64,000 bases of DNA from CBDDLJ01 sp965230635 (GCA_965230635.1 CBDDLJ010000009.1:186001-250000); one strand, 5' to 3'. Shown: positions 8,878-19,050, counted from the stretch's first letter. A program made the numbers and translations. Notes: generated by a model not told the origin, from the sequence alone.

Positions 8878-10503
8878 TTGGGTAATAAACTTGCAAAAAT
8901 TCCACATAAAATAGAGTCACTCTTTACAGGGAACCTTCCCATGTTTTCTTATAAAAAAAATAAACAGGGAGTGTATTTTGAGTGCAACTCACTATTCGCT
9001 TATATGGCTGGATGTGATTTTCCAGAAGATATCGTTGGAAAAACAGATACAGATTTGCCATGGAAAGAGCTTCCAAAAGAGATCCTTGAGGGAGAAAAAA
9101 AAGCTCTCGCACTTCAATTGACACATGTTACGGCATTGCTTCCTATTGTAGATGGTGTCTTAGCCGATATGTTTATCACTCTTTCTCCCTGGTTGACCTC
9201 AGATGGCAATAGTGATGAAGGAGTTTGTGGTGTTGGATTTAATAAGCGTTGGATTAAATCGATTTTAGAAACGCCGTCGAAAGAAAACTTGTTAGAAGAC
9301 GAAATAGAAATACTGAGAAAGGAAAATAAACAACGGAAAAATCTTATTGATGCCATCGTTAGTCGCATGCCAGGTAGTCTTTTCTGGAAAGATAAAGAAG
9401 GGCGATATTTGGGATGTAATCAATTTGTAGCGGATATGTCAGGATTTCCCTCCCCAAAAGAAATTATCGGAACGACAGATTATGATTTTCCTTGGAAATC
9501 TCAGGCGAAAAATTTACAGAACGCTGACCAAGAAGTTATGGAAAGTAAGAAAATAAAAACTTATGAAGAAATTGTGAAATTAGCAAACGGAAAAATGGCT
9601 ACTTACTTATCAACAAAGGCTCCTTATTATGATGAGCATAACCAGGTAGTTGGTATTATTGGAACTTCTATGGATATCACTGAGTTAAAAGATACTCAGA
9701 GTGAATTAGAAGAGGCAAAAGTACAAGCAGAAGCGGCAAATCTTGCTAAATCTAATTTCTTAAGTGCCTGTGGTCATGAATTGAGAACGCCTGTGAGTTA
9801 TATTTTGGGTGTTTGTGATTACTTTTTTAAATTATTAGAGAAGAATCAGTTAACAATGGATCTTATTGAAGAGCATTTACCATTGATTCGACAAAACGCT
9901 AAAGATCTGGATGTGCTCATTGAAGATGTGCTGGAATATACTAAATTAGAATTAGGTCGCACGACGCTTACACTTGCTCCAGTCAATTTGCGCGAGACAC
10001 TTGCTGCTCTTTATAAACAAAGCTGCGCTCATACAAACCGCGCGGATATGAAAATTGATATGACCTACCCAGATTCGGTTTCATCCTATGTATTGGGTGA
10101 TCAGAATCGAATTAGGCAAGTCTACAATAACTATATGAATAATGCTTTTAAATTTTCACAAAAAAATGGTTTGGTTCATACCACTGTTTCTGAAATTATA
10201 CATCCTAGTACTCAACAGCATATGGTAAAGGTTTCAGTTAAAGATAATGGTATTGGTATCGCCTCAGATAAATTAGATGATATTTGGGGGCGCTTCCAAC
10301 AAGTACATGCAAAAACTTCTGATGAGCGCCATGGCTGCCATAAAGGTTTAGGTTTAGGGCTTTCTATTGTTAGGGAGTTGGTTACACTTATGCAAGGTGA
10401 AGTAAGTGTAGAAAGTATTCTTGGCAAAGGATCCACTTTTTCTTTTTTATTGCCGGTATGGGATAAAAATGAAAGAAAATCCGATAGTGAGGAAAATAAG
10501 TAA
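8878..10503 (+). CDS. Sensor histidine kinase with two PAS domains
   Basis: This is a 541-residue soluble sensor kinase with no transmembrane segment. Two related PAS domains (about residues 15-125 and 160-265) share a G-x-TD-x-D-x-PW motif (GKTDTDLPW and GTTDYDFPW). A coiled linker (KDTQSELEEAKVQAEAA) leads to the dimerisation domain with GHELRTPVSYILG, where His300 is the predicted phosphorylation site. Next come the N box (NRIRQVYNNYMNNAFKFS), DNGIGIA and GLGLGLSIV. The start is TTG at 8878, supported by GAAGG at 8864-8868. It overlaps the receiver gene by one base, so the two form a two-component pair. The signal sensed is unknown. Confidence 0.9.
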   Translation: MGNKLAKIPHKIESLFTGNLPMFSYKKNKQGVYFECNSLFAYMAGCDFPEDIVGKTDTDLPWKELPKEILEGEKKALALQLTHVTALLPIVDGVLADMFITLSPWLTSDGNSDEGVCGVGFNKRWIKSILETPSKENLLEDEIEILRKENKQRKNLIDAIVSRMPGSLFWKDKEGRYLGCNQFVADMSGFPSPKEIIGTTDYDFPWKSQAKNLQNADQEVMESKKIKTYEEIVKLANGKMATYLSTKAPYYDEHNQVVGIIGTSMDITELKDTQSELEEAKVQAEAANLAKSNFLSACGHELRTPVSYILGVCDYFFKLLEKNQLTMDLIEEHLPLIRQNAKDLDVLIEDVLEYTKLELGRTTLTLAPVNLRETLAALYKQSCAHTNRADMKIDMTYPDSVSSYVLGDQNRIRQVYNNYMNNAFKFSQKNGLVHTTVSEIIHPSTQQHMVKVSVKDNGIGIASDKLDDIWGRFQQVHAKTSDERHGCHKGLGLGLSIVRELVTLMQGEVSVESILGKGSTFSFLLPVWDKNERKSDSEENK

Positions 10504-10892
10504 TGACACCTGAGATGACACCGGTACAATCTATTTTAGTCATTGAGGATGACTTGGCACAGCAAAGCTTAGCTAAAATGGTTTTGTCTACATTGGCTGA
10601 AACAGTTGATATTGTTGGAAATGGTGCAGCAGCACTTGAGCAGTTAAAAAAGCATACTTATGATGTCATTGTTTTAGACTTAGGCTTACCGGATATGAGT
10701 GGACTTGATGTAGCAAGATCCTATCGAAAGATGGATAAAGAGAGTACAACACCGATACTTATTGTATCCGCTCATAAGATGTCAGACACTGAACGACAAA
10801 ATGCTCTTAATGCTGGAGTGGATGAATGTGCAAGTAAACCTATTAATAGTGAAAAGCTGCAATTGATATGGCCCAGCCATAATCTAAAGTGA
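10503..10892 (+). CDS. Single-domain response regulator (receiver only)
   Basis: This 129-residue protein is a lone receiver domain with no output domain. The acidic pocket is EDD at residues 15-17, the phosphoacceptor is Asp59 (VLDLGLPDMSG), and the conserved lysine is Lys112 (SKPIN). Its ATG overlaps the stop of the kinase gene, so it is almost certainly that kinase's partner. Receiver-only proteins act by protein contact or as relay intermediates through an HPt domain. A decayed HPt-like sequence lies about 8 kb downstream (18826-19050), which may be relevant. No DNA-binding role can be assigned. Confidence 0.9.
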   Translation: MTPEMTPVQSILVIEDDLAQQSLAKMVLSTLAETVDIVGNGAAALEQLKKHTYDVIVLDLGLPDMSGLDVARSYRKMDKESTTPILIVSAHKMSDTERQNALNAGVDECASKPINSEKLQLIWPSHNLK

Positions 10893-11016
10893 TAACTGTG
10901 TTAAATGATGACATTTTATTTCCTATCCAGTCATAATTAATGCGCTTTATTTTAATATAAACAAAAAATTTATAACCTGGTTGAATTCTCTAGAGAAGTA
11001 CTGAATAAAATGATAT

Positions 11017-14000
11017 TTATTCTACCTTTAGAATGGGGACCTTTTTTTTCTTTCTGGACTTTTGTGTAGAGGTTGTTTTTATTTTGTTGCTTGCGTTTTT
11101 AGCGATCTTACGGATAGTTTTATTTGTTATCAAGTCAGCAACAGAAATGGTTGGCAAGCCGTGATCTTGCATTTTTTGAACTAAAACAACAGCTAACAAG
11201 GAATGACCGCCTAGTTCAAAAAAATCATCGTCGATAGATGACACAGGCTGTTGTAGTACGTAAGACCAAATTTCAACTAATTTTTTTTCTAAGTCATTTT
11301 GGGGTGGAGCAGGGTGCTGCTTGACCGATCTGATCAATAAAGCCTGTAAGCAACGAGTATCAAGTTTTCCACTGATCGTTGTTGGCAGTTTTTCTAATGT
11401 GATCATGCGTTGTGGGACCATATGTCGCGGTAATTGTTTGCTAAGTGAATCTTTGAGCTTAGAAAGAAGCTGACGACGTGCTATCGCTTGCTGAGGAACT
11501 GAACAATAATGGGTGGTAGATGCTGATGGTGTCATGTTTTCATAGTCATAAGTGCTAACTTGTATTGACTGGCCACATGGAGCAGCAACTATATCGATAC
11601 AATCATTGGGTCGCTGTCTTGACCATTCCACTTGAATCAAATAATCAGACATTAGCGCCCATTGTGATAACCATATTAATTTATTGTCTTTTTGTGATTT
11701 GTGTCGAGGTTGATTCGGCCAAGTATACAAAACTTGCTCGATAGCGAATGCTTTTTTGTTATGTTGTTTAACATACGTCTGCCACTGTGATTTTGATAAT
11801 GTTTTTCCTGATTGATTAATCCATTCAATGGTTTCAGGTGAAGTGGGTTTAGTTAGAGAAAGAATTGCATCATAACGGTATGTAACCATTTCATTATCAT
11901 AGCCGCTTATTTTTAAGGGAACACATGCATGTAGCTGTCGGGAATGCTGTTTTGCGTAATTAATGAAGAATCGGTGGTCAATGACTAACTCCTCTTCTTG
12001 TTGATACATCATATCGGTGTGTACAGTTAATGTAGGGCTGTTGGCGGATACCTTTCGCTGTGACTGAATAACGCTACGATAAAATTGAGGCAAGTGCTCT
12101 AGACTTCTTACATCTCCAATAAAACAATGTCCTTTTTCCGTTAATTGGTTAATGGCTCTGTCTAAAACATCAAGTAAAAATGCTTCACTAGGAAAATACT
12201 GGACTACTGAGTTGATAATAATCATATCGTATTTTATGTCTATAGGAAAGGGCTCATTAGCACTTTGTTGAAACAATTGCACTTTATATTTATGTTCAGG
12301 GATTGCGTTTAATCCTTTTCTTACTAATTGTAATGCTTGAGCTGAAAAATCTATAGCATGATAACAAGAACACTGAGGGATTAATTTAAACAGTAATAAT
12401 CCTGTTCCACAACCGATCTCTAATATCCGCTGTGGTTTAAATGCTTGAATGCGGGTTACTGTTTGTGAGACCCAATCAAGCATTTCTTCTTGAGGTATGG
12501 CTTCGCCTGTAAAGCTGCTATTCCAACCAGAAATGTTGAAAAGAGCATCTTGAGATTCATCTTGGTAGACGTTTTCGTAGAGTTGCTGCCAATGCTGTAT
12601 TGTACTATTCTTTATGTTATTTTTTTTCAACCGTTTGTCATCGGGCACAATAAACGCCGTTAACTGTGGCTGTTCATTATTGGTATCTATAATAACAGTT
12701 GCGTCAATCACATCAGACTCTGTTAATAACTGATGTTTTATTTCATCCAACTCAATGCGATGTCCTAGTAGTTTTATTTGGTTGTCGTTTCTTCCAACAA
12801 AATATAAATCACCAGATAAACTGGTATAGCATAAATCACCAGTGCAATAACATGTTTTTGAGGAGGGAGTATCAGTGTTAATCGGTAAAAACCGTTTTTC
12901 TTGTATTTCTGGACGATTCCAGTAGCCACGAGCAACACTTACTCCTTCAATAACTAGCTCCCCAATGATACCAGGAGGCACGGCCTGTAAATTTTTATCT
13001 ACAATCTTTGTTTTTAAATAAGGAAAGGCTTTTCCAATTGCGCTACCCTTTTGTTGGATGCTAAGTAACTCTGTGGTTATTCGACAAAATGTTGCATAAA
13101 TGGTTGTTTCTGTTGGGCCATAAAGGTTAACCATTTCTATATTGTTATCAAGAAAATGTTGCAATGTATTTTGCAGTTCAAACATATTTAACTCTTCACC
13201 ACAAAATAAAATATGATGTAGTGCAGTATTCTTGAGAAAAGAGAGAAGATCATCATGTTGGGCCTGAAAAATATGTTTAAACATAGATGGCGTTTGAGCC
13301 AAGATGGTTATACCATGTGATAATAATGTTGTCATCATGGTATCTCTATTTTGTAATGTGCAGCGTGGGATAATAACTAAGGTTCCACCATGAAACCATG
13401 CACTCCATATTTCTCCTGCTGAAATATCAAATACAATGCTATGTGCTAATGACCAGACATCATCTGAGCTGAACTTAAATTCAAGCGATAATTGACTAAT
13501 TAACTGCATTACATGACGGTGTTCTATCATAACTCCTTTAGGCTTTCCTGTTGAGCCTGAGGTATACATAAGATAGGCTAGTTGCTCAGGAGGTAACACA
13601 ACATTAGGATTACTACGCCATTTGGGGTGTTTATTAGCCGTTTCTAACAAGGTCTCGATAATAATGAGCTGATGTTCTGGTTGACTTGCCCACGCTTCAA
13701 ATTTTTCAGTATATTTTTTCTGAGTGATTAAAACATTTGTGTTACTATCTTTGAGAATATAAGTAATGTTAGCGATAGGGTAATCTGGCTCAATTGGAAC
13801 ATAAGCACCGCCTGCTTTTAAAATACCAACCATACCTATAAGAACATTGGGATGGCGATCCATACATAATGCAATATGAGGCTCTTTAGGTAAAGAGTAC
13901 TTTAATAATTGATGTGCTACCTGGTTAGCCTGTTGGTTGAGCGTCAAATAGGTAATAGCATTATCGCCAAATCTTAACGCAATCTTTTCAGGCGTTTTGA

Positions 14001-17000
14001 CTGCATGCTTCTCGATCAAATAAGATAACCCTTGGGGAGGTTCTGGGCTATCTGCTTTGGGTTGTGAGTTTGATAGCTGAGAAGGAATAGTTTCCGTTGA
14101 TGTTAGTAATGGAACGGTCCAAATTGATTCATTAATGGCATGTAATAGCGTTGGCAAGATATTTTGAAAGTGATAAATAAATTCACGCATGTCTGATTCG
14201 TGGAAGAGTTCTTTGTTGTATTCAACTAATCCTTGTAGGCTGTCATCATGTTCTTGTAAATAAAAAGCCAATTCAAATTTTGAGGTTTCAAAATCAGCAC
14301 CTAATAAGGCATGATTGTCAGTATAAGTACGCTTGGTTTTTAGCCCATCCCCTTTGAAACAACACATTTCAAAGTTTTGAAAAATAAACAAAATGTTGGT
14401 TAGAGGTGTATCATTTTTTCGTTCAGGGTTTAATTCAGCAATAAGCTTATCAAAGGGCACGTGTTGAAATTCGGCATGTGCCCTTAGCATATTTTTGTGA
14501 TTTTGCTCTAGTAGTGCTTCGAAAGTTGTTTCTGAACTTAATTGACTACGTAATAATACCAAGTTAACAAAAAAACCGAACATTGACACTAGTGATGGCT
14601 CTGTTCTGCCGGAAAATAGTGTGGTTACCAGTATGTCTTCTTGTCCGCTATAGCGTGCTAGTAGAACTACAAAAGCGCTATACAGAATAGTAAAGAGGGA
14701 AGTATTATACTGTATGGATTTTTTACGCAGCTCGGAAGTTGTTTCTTGGGTTATGATAAACGGTATTCGTTTTCCATACGGTGTTATCTCTTTTTTACTT
14801 GAGCGTCGAAAACTTAACTGTAAAGGTTGTAATAAAGCTAAAGAGTTAACATAATTTTTTAAATAGGTTTCAATATATTGGCATTGCTTTTTGGACTGCT
14901 CCCACAAAGTGTAGTCAATGTAGTCAGGCGTTTCTTTTTTATAAGGATTTGCATTCTCTTGCACTTCTTCTGCGTAAAAAATAGTTAGCTGCTTGATTAG
15001 TTGGTTGTAAGATGTGCCATCACAAATAATATGGTGAATGGTCAGTAATAGTAAATGGTGCTCTTCATCTAGTATCAATAGGCGAGCACGCAACAGCGGT
15101 GCTTTGGTTAAATTAAAAGTAGTTTGTGCCTCTTGATAGACTTCGGTATAGATGGCTTTGTCATTAGCCTTGCTGAAATTTTCAATAGGCAATTTAAATG
15201 GCTCTGGTAGCTCATCAAAGATTTGTTGATGAGGTTTGCCATTAATTTTTATAAAAGATGTTCGCAAAGAAACATACTGCTTGATTAGCCGGCAAAAAGC
15301 GCTATATAACGATTTGTACTCTAGATGACCTGTCAGTTCATAAGCAACGAAAATGTTGTAGCGAGCATGGCTTGGCAAATACTGCTCCATAAACCATAAT
15401 CGCTTTTGTGCGTGAGATAGAGGAAAGAGATTGCCGGCTTGGGGAACAGTACCTAATGATGGTGGCTGGTACTCACTAATGTCTTTTTCAATAAAATCTG
15501 ACAGTTGTTCTATTGTTGGGTGCTGGTATAAATTATCAAGCGTCAATTCTTTTTTATGCTTAACGTTGATTGCTTGAATAATTCGAGTTCCTGTAAGAGA
15601 GTGCCCACCTAGAGAGAAAAAGTTATCCTGTCGTCCAATTGTTTCCAGTGCAAGTATGCTTTGCCATATTTCTATAAGCGACTGGTCTAATGCGTGCCTA
15701 GCAGGCAACGGGGAATCAACACTTAAGGCTGGCAAAGGTAATGCTGATTTGTCCAACTTGCCATTTGCAGTCATTGGCCATGCGTTAATAAAAACCAGAT
15801 GGGTTGGCATCATATAGCTTGGCAAATAAGCAAAAAGTTTATGGCGTATTGTATCAATAGTGAATGTTTGAACTGATGTTTGTTTAATAAGGTAGAGCAC
15901 CAGTTGTTTTTTATTATCAGCTTCGAGTAAAGCAACATAAGCTTGCTCAACCTTTAATGCTTTTTGAATAGTCATTTTAATAGCATTAAGTTCAATGCGG
16001 TGACCATGCCATTTGACTTGGTTATCACGGCGGCCCAAAAATTCAAGATTGCCACAGGGTAATAGACGGACATAGTCGCCGGTACGATATTTTGGTACAT
16101 GCTGTGCAACAACATTGGTAGGTGCTATATAATTTTTTCTTGTTTGCTCCCGATCATTCAAATATCCTTTTGTGACGCCTGTGCCAGCAATGTATAATTC
16201 ACCAATAATTCCTGAAGCAAGAGGCTGATTAAATTGATCCCATATAAATAAGCGAGTATTGCAGAGTGGTTTGCCTATCGGGACATAGGTCGATTTTATA
16301 AGGCTATTGACAGTAAAGACTGTTGTGAAAATGGTTGTTTCAGTAGGGCCGTAAGCATTAGCAATATTAATACTTAGCTTTTCTTTTATGGCTAATAATA
16401 ACTTTGTTCGCACGGGTTCGACACTAACTAATAAGTGTTGCAATGACATTTTTGAAGCGTCTTTTGTTGCTTTTTCTAAGAGCTCTTGCAAATAAAAAGG
16501 TGGGATATAGGTATGTGTAATCTGATGTTCGCTTAGTATCTCCATCAGTTGTCCAGGTGCTTGACGAAGCGTTGGTCCAATTAAATAGAGGCAGCCTCCG
16601 TTTAGAATACAGCTAAATATTTCAAAAACAGACACATCAAAATTTAATTTGGAAAATAAAGAGCAGCGGCTATTGGTTTTTACAGGAAAATAAGGTTGCA
16701 TGCCGATTAGTAAGTTTATCACATTTTCGTGTGTCACCATCACGCCTTTTGGTACTCCGGTAGAGCCCGAAGTGTACATGATATAGGCTAAAGCTAAATG
16801 GTCAATAGCTGTTTTAATATTAGATTCCGGTAAGGTTGATGCTACTGGAAAAACATGATTATCCCATGACAAAAACAATGTTTGTACCAAGTCAATTTTT
16901 TCTAGTTTTGTTAATATTGTTGACGGTGCTATCAACATTACCGGATGTGCTTGGCAAAGAATGGCTTGTTTTCGTGATGTTGTATCAGCAGGATCTAAAG

Positions 17001-18003
17001 GCAAGTAGGTGGCGCCTGCTTTTAGAATTCCCATTATTGTTATAATAGCATCAATACTATGTTCAAAACACAATGCAACAATGTCATTTGGAATCACACC
17101 ATTGTTAATAAGAAAACGGGCCACCTGGTTTGCTTTACTATTTAGGGCAGCATATGTAATTTTTTGTGAACTATATACTAAGGCAATGTTGTTTGGTGTT
17201 GCTTCTGCTTGTTTTTCAAACCATTGAGGTAAAGTGGTTTCTGGCAATGTTACATTTGGTCCAGATAATTGGTTCTCTTGCCATTTTATTTCTTTAGGTG
17301 TCTGTATAGAGGCTGCTGTAAGGTATTCATAACGGTTATTCACACATAGCATATGATTTAATAAGCGATGGTAATGAGCGTCCATCTGTTTCACGATGTG
17401 TGAAGAAAAGTAATTGCTATCTGCGGCCCAGTGAAAAATATAATGGTCTTTTCTTGACTCAATGTCTATTTTTATTTTAACAGTGCTATTTCTAATGGTA
17501 TTATCCATTGTTGCCATGTCATTATAGATTTGACAATAAAACTCAATAGAAGGTAAATGGTTAACCATCCAGTATTCTGCACTTCTTTTCTTTTCTTCAT
17601 TCTGTGTGATTGCGTGAATTAATTCATATTGTGATTGGATCTGTTGAAAATAAGCATCATTGGTTATTGTAGGATCGATAGTTGTTCTTAAAGGCCACTT
17701 GATCATACTGTTGCAATTTTCTTGATGCAGGTTAATGTTAAATAAAACATCGGATGTGTTTAAGTAATGTGAGAGTAATAATCCCCACGTGCTATAAAAA
17801 TAAATGTCGATAGCAAAAGGCAAGGCTGAGTCATTTGGATCGATGCAAAATGTAGAATTATATAAAATATAAGGTTGCTTTTGTGAGTCGCTATCAGCAA
17901 ATGGTGTTAAACTAACAGGTTCATATTTTTCTAATGATGTAAACCACTTACAGATATTCGGAGAGACCGCTATCCTTGTCTTTTTACTATTGTAATTATC
18001 CAT
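11017..18003 (-). CDS. Two-module nonribosomal peptide synthetase with embedded methyltransferase
   Basis: This is a 2328-residue assembly-line enzyme on the minus strand. Residues 1-250 look like the second half of a condensation domain and lack the HHxxxDG motif. Adenylation domain 1 spans about 261-750 (YTSGSTGVPKGVM). Carrier protein 1 has GGHSL with Ser802 as phosphopantetheine site. A condensation domain (about 855-1290) has HHIICDG at 990-996. Adenylation domain 2 starts near 1328 (YTSGSTGKPKGVM). It is interrupted after its GHRIELDEI region by a SAM methyltransferase (LEIGCGTG, Glu1862-Gly1868) and resumes with SGKLDTRCL. Carrier protein 2 has Ser2268. The protein ends in a basic tail (KSRKKKKVPILKVE) with no thioesterase or reductase. 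The product would be a dipeptide-like compound, probably N-methylated at the second unit. Neither a phosphopantetheinyl transferase nor a release enzyme lies nearby. Confidence 0.95.
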   Translation of the reverse strand: MDNYNSKKTRIAVSPNICKWFTSLEKYEPVSLTPFADSDSQKQPYILYNSTFCIDPNDSALPFAIDIYFYSTWGLLLSHYLNTSDVLFNINLHQENCNSMIKWPLRTTIDPTITNDAYFQQIQSQYELIHAITQNEEKKRSAEYWMVNHLPSIEFYCQIYNDMATMDNTIRNSTVKIKIDIESRKDHYIFHWAADSNYFSSHIVKQMDAHYHRLLNHMLCVNNRYEYLTAASIQTPKEIKWQENQLSGPNVTLPETTLPQWFEKQAEATPNNIALVYSSQKITYAALNSKANQVARFLINNGVIPNDIVALCFEHSIDAIITIMGILKAGATYLPLDPADTTSRKQAILCQAHPVMLIAPSTILTKLEKIDLVQTLFLSWDNHVFPVASTLPESNIKTAIDHLALAYIMYTSGSTGVPKGVMVTHENVINLLIGMQPYFPVKTNSRCSLFSKLNFDVSVFEIFSCILNGGCLYLIGPTLRQAPGQLMEILSEHQITHTYIPPFYLQELLEKATKDASKMSLQHLLVSVEPVRTKLLLAIKEKLSINIANAYGPTETTIFTTVFTVNSLIKSTYVPIGKPLCNTRLFIWDQFNQPLASGIIGELYIAGTGVTKGYLNDREQTRKNYIAPTNVVAQHVPKYRTGDYVRLLPCGNLEFLGRRDNQVKWHGHRIELNAIKMTIQKALKVEQAYVALLEADNKKQLVLYLIKQTSVQTFTIDTIRHKLFAYLPSYMMPTHLVFINAWPMTANGKLDKSALPLPALSVDSPLPARHALDQSLIEIWQSILALETIGRQDNFFSLGGHSLTGTRIIQAINVKHKKELTLDNLYQHPTIEQLSDFIEKDISEYQPPSLGTVPQAGNLFPLSHAQKRLWFMEQYLPSHARYNIFVAYELTGHLEYKSLYSAFCRLIKQYVSLRTSFIKINGKPHQQIFDELPEPFKLPIENFSKANDKAIYTEVYQEAQTTFNLTKAPLLRARLLILDEEHHLLLLTIHHIICDGTSYNQLIKQLTIFYAEEVQENANPYKKETPDYIDYTLWEQSKKQCQYIETYLKNYVNSLALLQPLQLSFRRSSKKEITPYGKRIPFIITQETTSELRKKSIQYNTSLFTILYSAFVVLLARYSGQEDILVTTLFSGRTEPSLVSMFGFFVNLVLLRSQLSSETTFEALLEQNHKNMLRAHAEFQHVPFDKLIAELNPERKNDTPLTNILFIFQNFEMCCFKGDGLKTKRTYTDNHALLGADFETSKFELAFYLQEHDDSLQGLVEYNKELFHESDMREFIYHFQNILPTLLHAINESIWTVPLLTSTETIPSQLSNSQPKADSPEPPQGLSYLIEKHAVKTPEKIALRFGDNAITYLTLNQQANQVAHQLLKYSLPKEPHIALCMDRHPNVLIGMVGILKAGGAYVPIEPDYPIANITYILKDSNTNVLITQKKYTEKFEAWASQPEHQLIIIETLLETANKHPKWRSNPNVVLPPEQLAYLMYTSGSTGKPKGVMIEHRHVMQLISQLSLEFKFSSDDVWSLAHSIVFDISAGEIWSAWFHGGTLVIIPRCTLQNRDTMMTTLLSHGITILAQTPSMFKHIFQAQHDDLLSFLKNTALHHILFCGEELNMFELQNTLQHFLDNNIEMVNLYGPTETTIYATFCRITTELLSIQQKGSAIGKAFPYLKTKIVDKNLQAVPPGIIGELVIEGVSVARGYWNRPEIQEKRFLPINTDTPSSKTCYCTGDLCYTSLSGDLYFVGRNDNQIKLLGHRIELDEIKHQLLTESDVIDATVIIDTNNEQPQLTAFIVPDDKRLKKNNIKNSTIQHWQQLYENVYQDESQDALFNISGWNSSFTGEAIPQEEMLDWVSQTVTRIQAFKPQRILEIGCGTGLLLFKLIPQCSCYHAIDFSAQALQLVRKGLNAIPEHKYKVQLFQQSANEPFPIDIKYDMIIINSVVQYFPSEAFLLDVLDRAINQLTEKGHCFIGDVRSLEHLPQFYRSVIQSQRKVSANSPTLTVHTDMMYQQEEELVIDHRFFINYAKQHSRQLHACVPLKISGYDNEMVTYRYDAILSLTKPTSPETIEWINQSGKTLSKSQWQTYVKQHNKKAFAIEQVLYTWPNQPRHKSQKDNKLIWLSQWALMSDYLIQVEWSRQRPNDCIDIVAAPCGQSIQVSTYDYENMTPSASTTHYCSVPQQAIARRQLLSKLKDSLSKQLPRHMVPQRMITLEKLPTTISGKLDTRCLQALLIRSVKQHPAPPQNDLEKKLVEIWSYVLQQPVSSIDDDFFELGGHSLLAVVLVQKMQDHGLPTISVADLITNKTIRKIAKNASNKIKTTSTQKSRKKKKVPILKVE

Positions 18004-18374
18004 ATTTCAGTATAAACCTCATCGAAGCCAGTTAAAACTGTTTAACTATATGTGAGCCATCTGTACATTTTATCACATTATTAATTGTATATATACTGCA
18101 AAATTTGAGTAATTGTATTTGTTTTTATTAACAATAGCAAACCAGCATGTTTCTTATTTGCTCAAAAAATGCTTTGAAGCATAATGTGCTGTTTCTATCA
18201 TACATTTACAATATAGGGAAACGCTATAAGGGTGAAAAGCATTTCACGTGCTGTTAGAGTAATAGTTGAGAATAAGGAATTTGTCTTGCCGCTTTTAGCC
18301 ATGACACAGTATGTTGTGTTCTTGAATCTATATTGCAGTTTATGACGTGTTTAGTTTATTAATGTATATTATTG
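18004..18374. promoter_or_regulatory. Upstream region of the NRPS gene with an operator-like inverted repeat
   Basis: These 371 bases precede the NRPS start and contain no gene that I can support. An inverted repeat GTTAAA-ACTG-TTTAAC lies at 18031-18046, about 30 bp from the NRPS start, and could be an operator. A+T-rich sequence at about 18060-18120 is a plausible promoter site, but no convincing -35/-10 pair was found. The segment at 18245-18253 (TTTCACGTG) resembles half of a parS site and is judged to be chance. Confidence 0.3.
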
Positions 18375-18690
18375 CTAGCTTGTATCGTTAACGTTGAAAA
18401 AAGATCGTTCAGAAGTAAAAGAGTTTTTTGCTCGTTCTTGTTTTGCCCACGAGTAAAAGCCAGGAAAAACATATTCTCTTATGGGGTCATTTTCTACTAA
18501 TAAGAAATTTTGTTTTTCAAACGCAGTTGTTCGCATCTTTTGTGTTGTATATTTCTTCCACTGTCTCATGCAGTTGAGAAAATATTTTTTGGTTTTGTAA
18601 GTTTAAGGCACTCAGCTGCAGGAGAATGAATATTTTTTATATGTTGAATAGATTCTGCAAAATAAATTTTATTAAAAAATGCTGGTATTA
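18375..18690 (-). pseudogene. Decayed coding remnant, function unknown
   Basis: A 64-codon reading frame (complement of 18375-18569) contains protein-like sequence such as NDPIREYVFPGFYSWAKQE. Just upstream, in another frame (about 18572-18690), there is a second protein-like stretch including SPAAECLKLTKPKNIF. A frameshift between them would explain both. I do not recognise the family. It lies upstream of the NRPS gene in the same orientation and may be the relic of a gene once cotranscribed with it. It is surrounded by other decayed sequence. Confidence 0.3.
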
Positions 18691-18825
18691 AAAATATCTC
18701 CTAAAAAGACTTGTTGGGCGTGTGATATGATTATCAAGAATTCAACGGAGCCTGGTATCGTCGTAGAATGCGCAAAGCATCAAAAGGTATTGAAGTGATG
18801 CTTTATTTTATAATCAAGTCTTAAA

Positions 18826-19050
18826 GGTAAGACAAAAATTCGCGAGATGATTACCATGTATTATGAGTGTTTGACTGATGAATTATCATCCATTGAAGCT
18901 GCCTATGCAAAACAAGAGTGAGCGACAGTTTAAGTTTTAACGCATCGCATGAAAGCGGCCATCACTTATATCGGATTAGTGCGATTACAGTAGGCATGTA
19001 AAGCAATAGAGCATGTTGTTGAAGCAAGACATGTTGAAAATTATGTGTAA
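18826..19050 (+). pseudogene. Decayed histidine phosphotransfer (HPt) domain
   Basis: Reading 18826-19050 in one frame gives GKTKIREMITMYYECLTDEL, then a segment with LTHRMKAAITYIGLVRLQ, then an ACKAIEH helix. This matches the HPt four-helix pattern, in which a histidine (codon 18943-18945) sits in an H-x-(K/M)-K-(G/A)-A context followed by Y-x-G. Three in-frame stops interrupt it: TGA, TAA and TAG, the first and last at places where Trp and Gln would fit. Such domains end hybrid sensor kinases, so this is probably the tail of a lost hybrid kinase. It may have been linked to the kinase and receiver pair at the other end of the island. Confidence 0.5.

Noticed and set aside
8662..8907. Minus-strand 81-codon frame upstream of the sensor kinase
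   Set aside because: It overlaps the kinase start, lacks a ribosome-binding site and has no recognisable content.
10986..10997. Palindrome TTCTCTAGAGAA between the receiver and NRPS 3' ends as a terminator
   Set aside because: It has only a six-base arm with no loop and no T-tract on either side.
18245..18260. TTTCACGTG as a parS site
   Set aside because: Only one half matches the parS consensus and the other half does not. A full parS was not seen anywhere in the window by eye.
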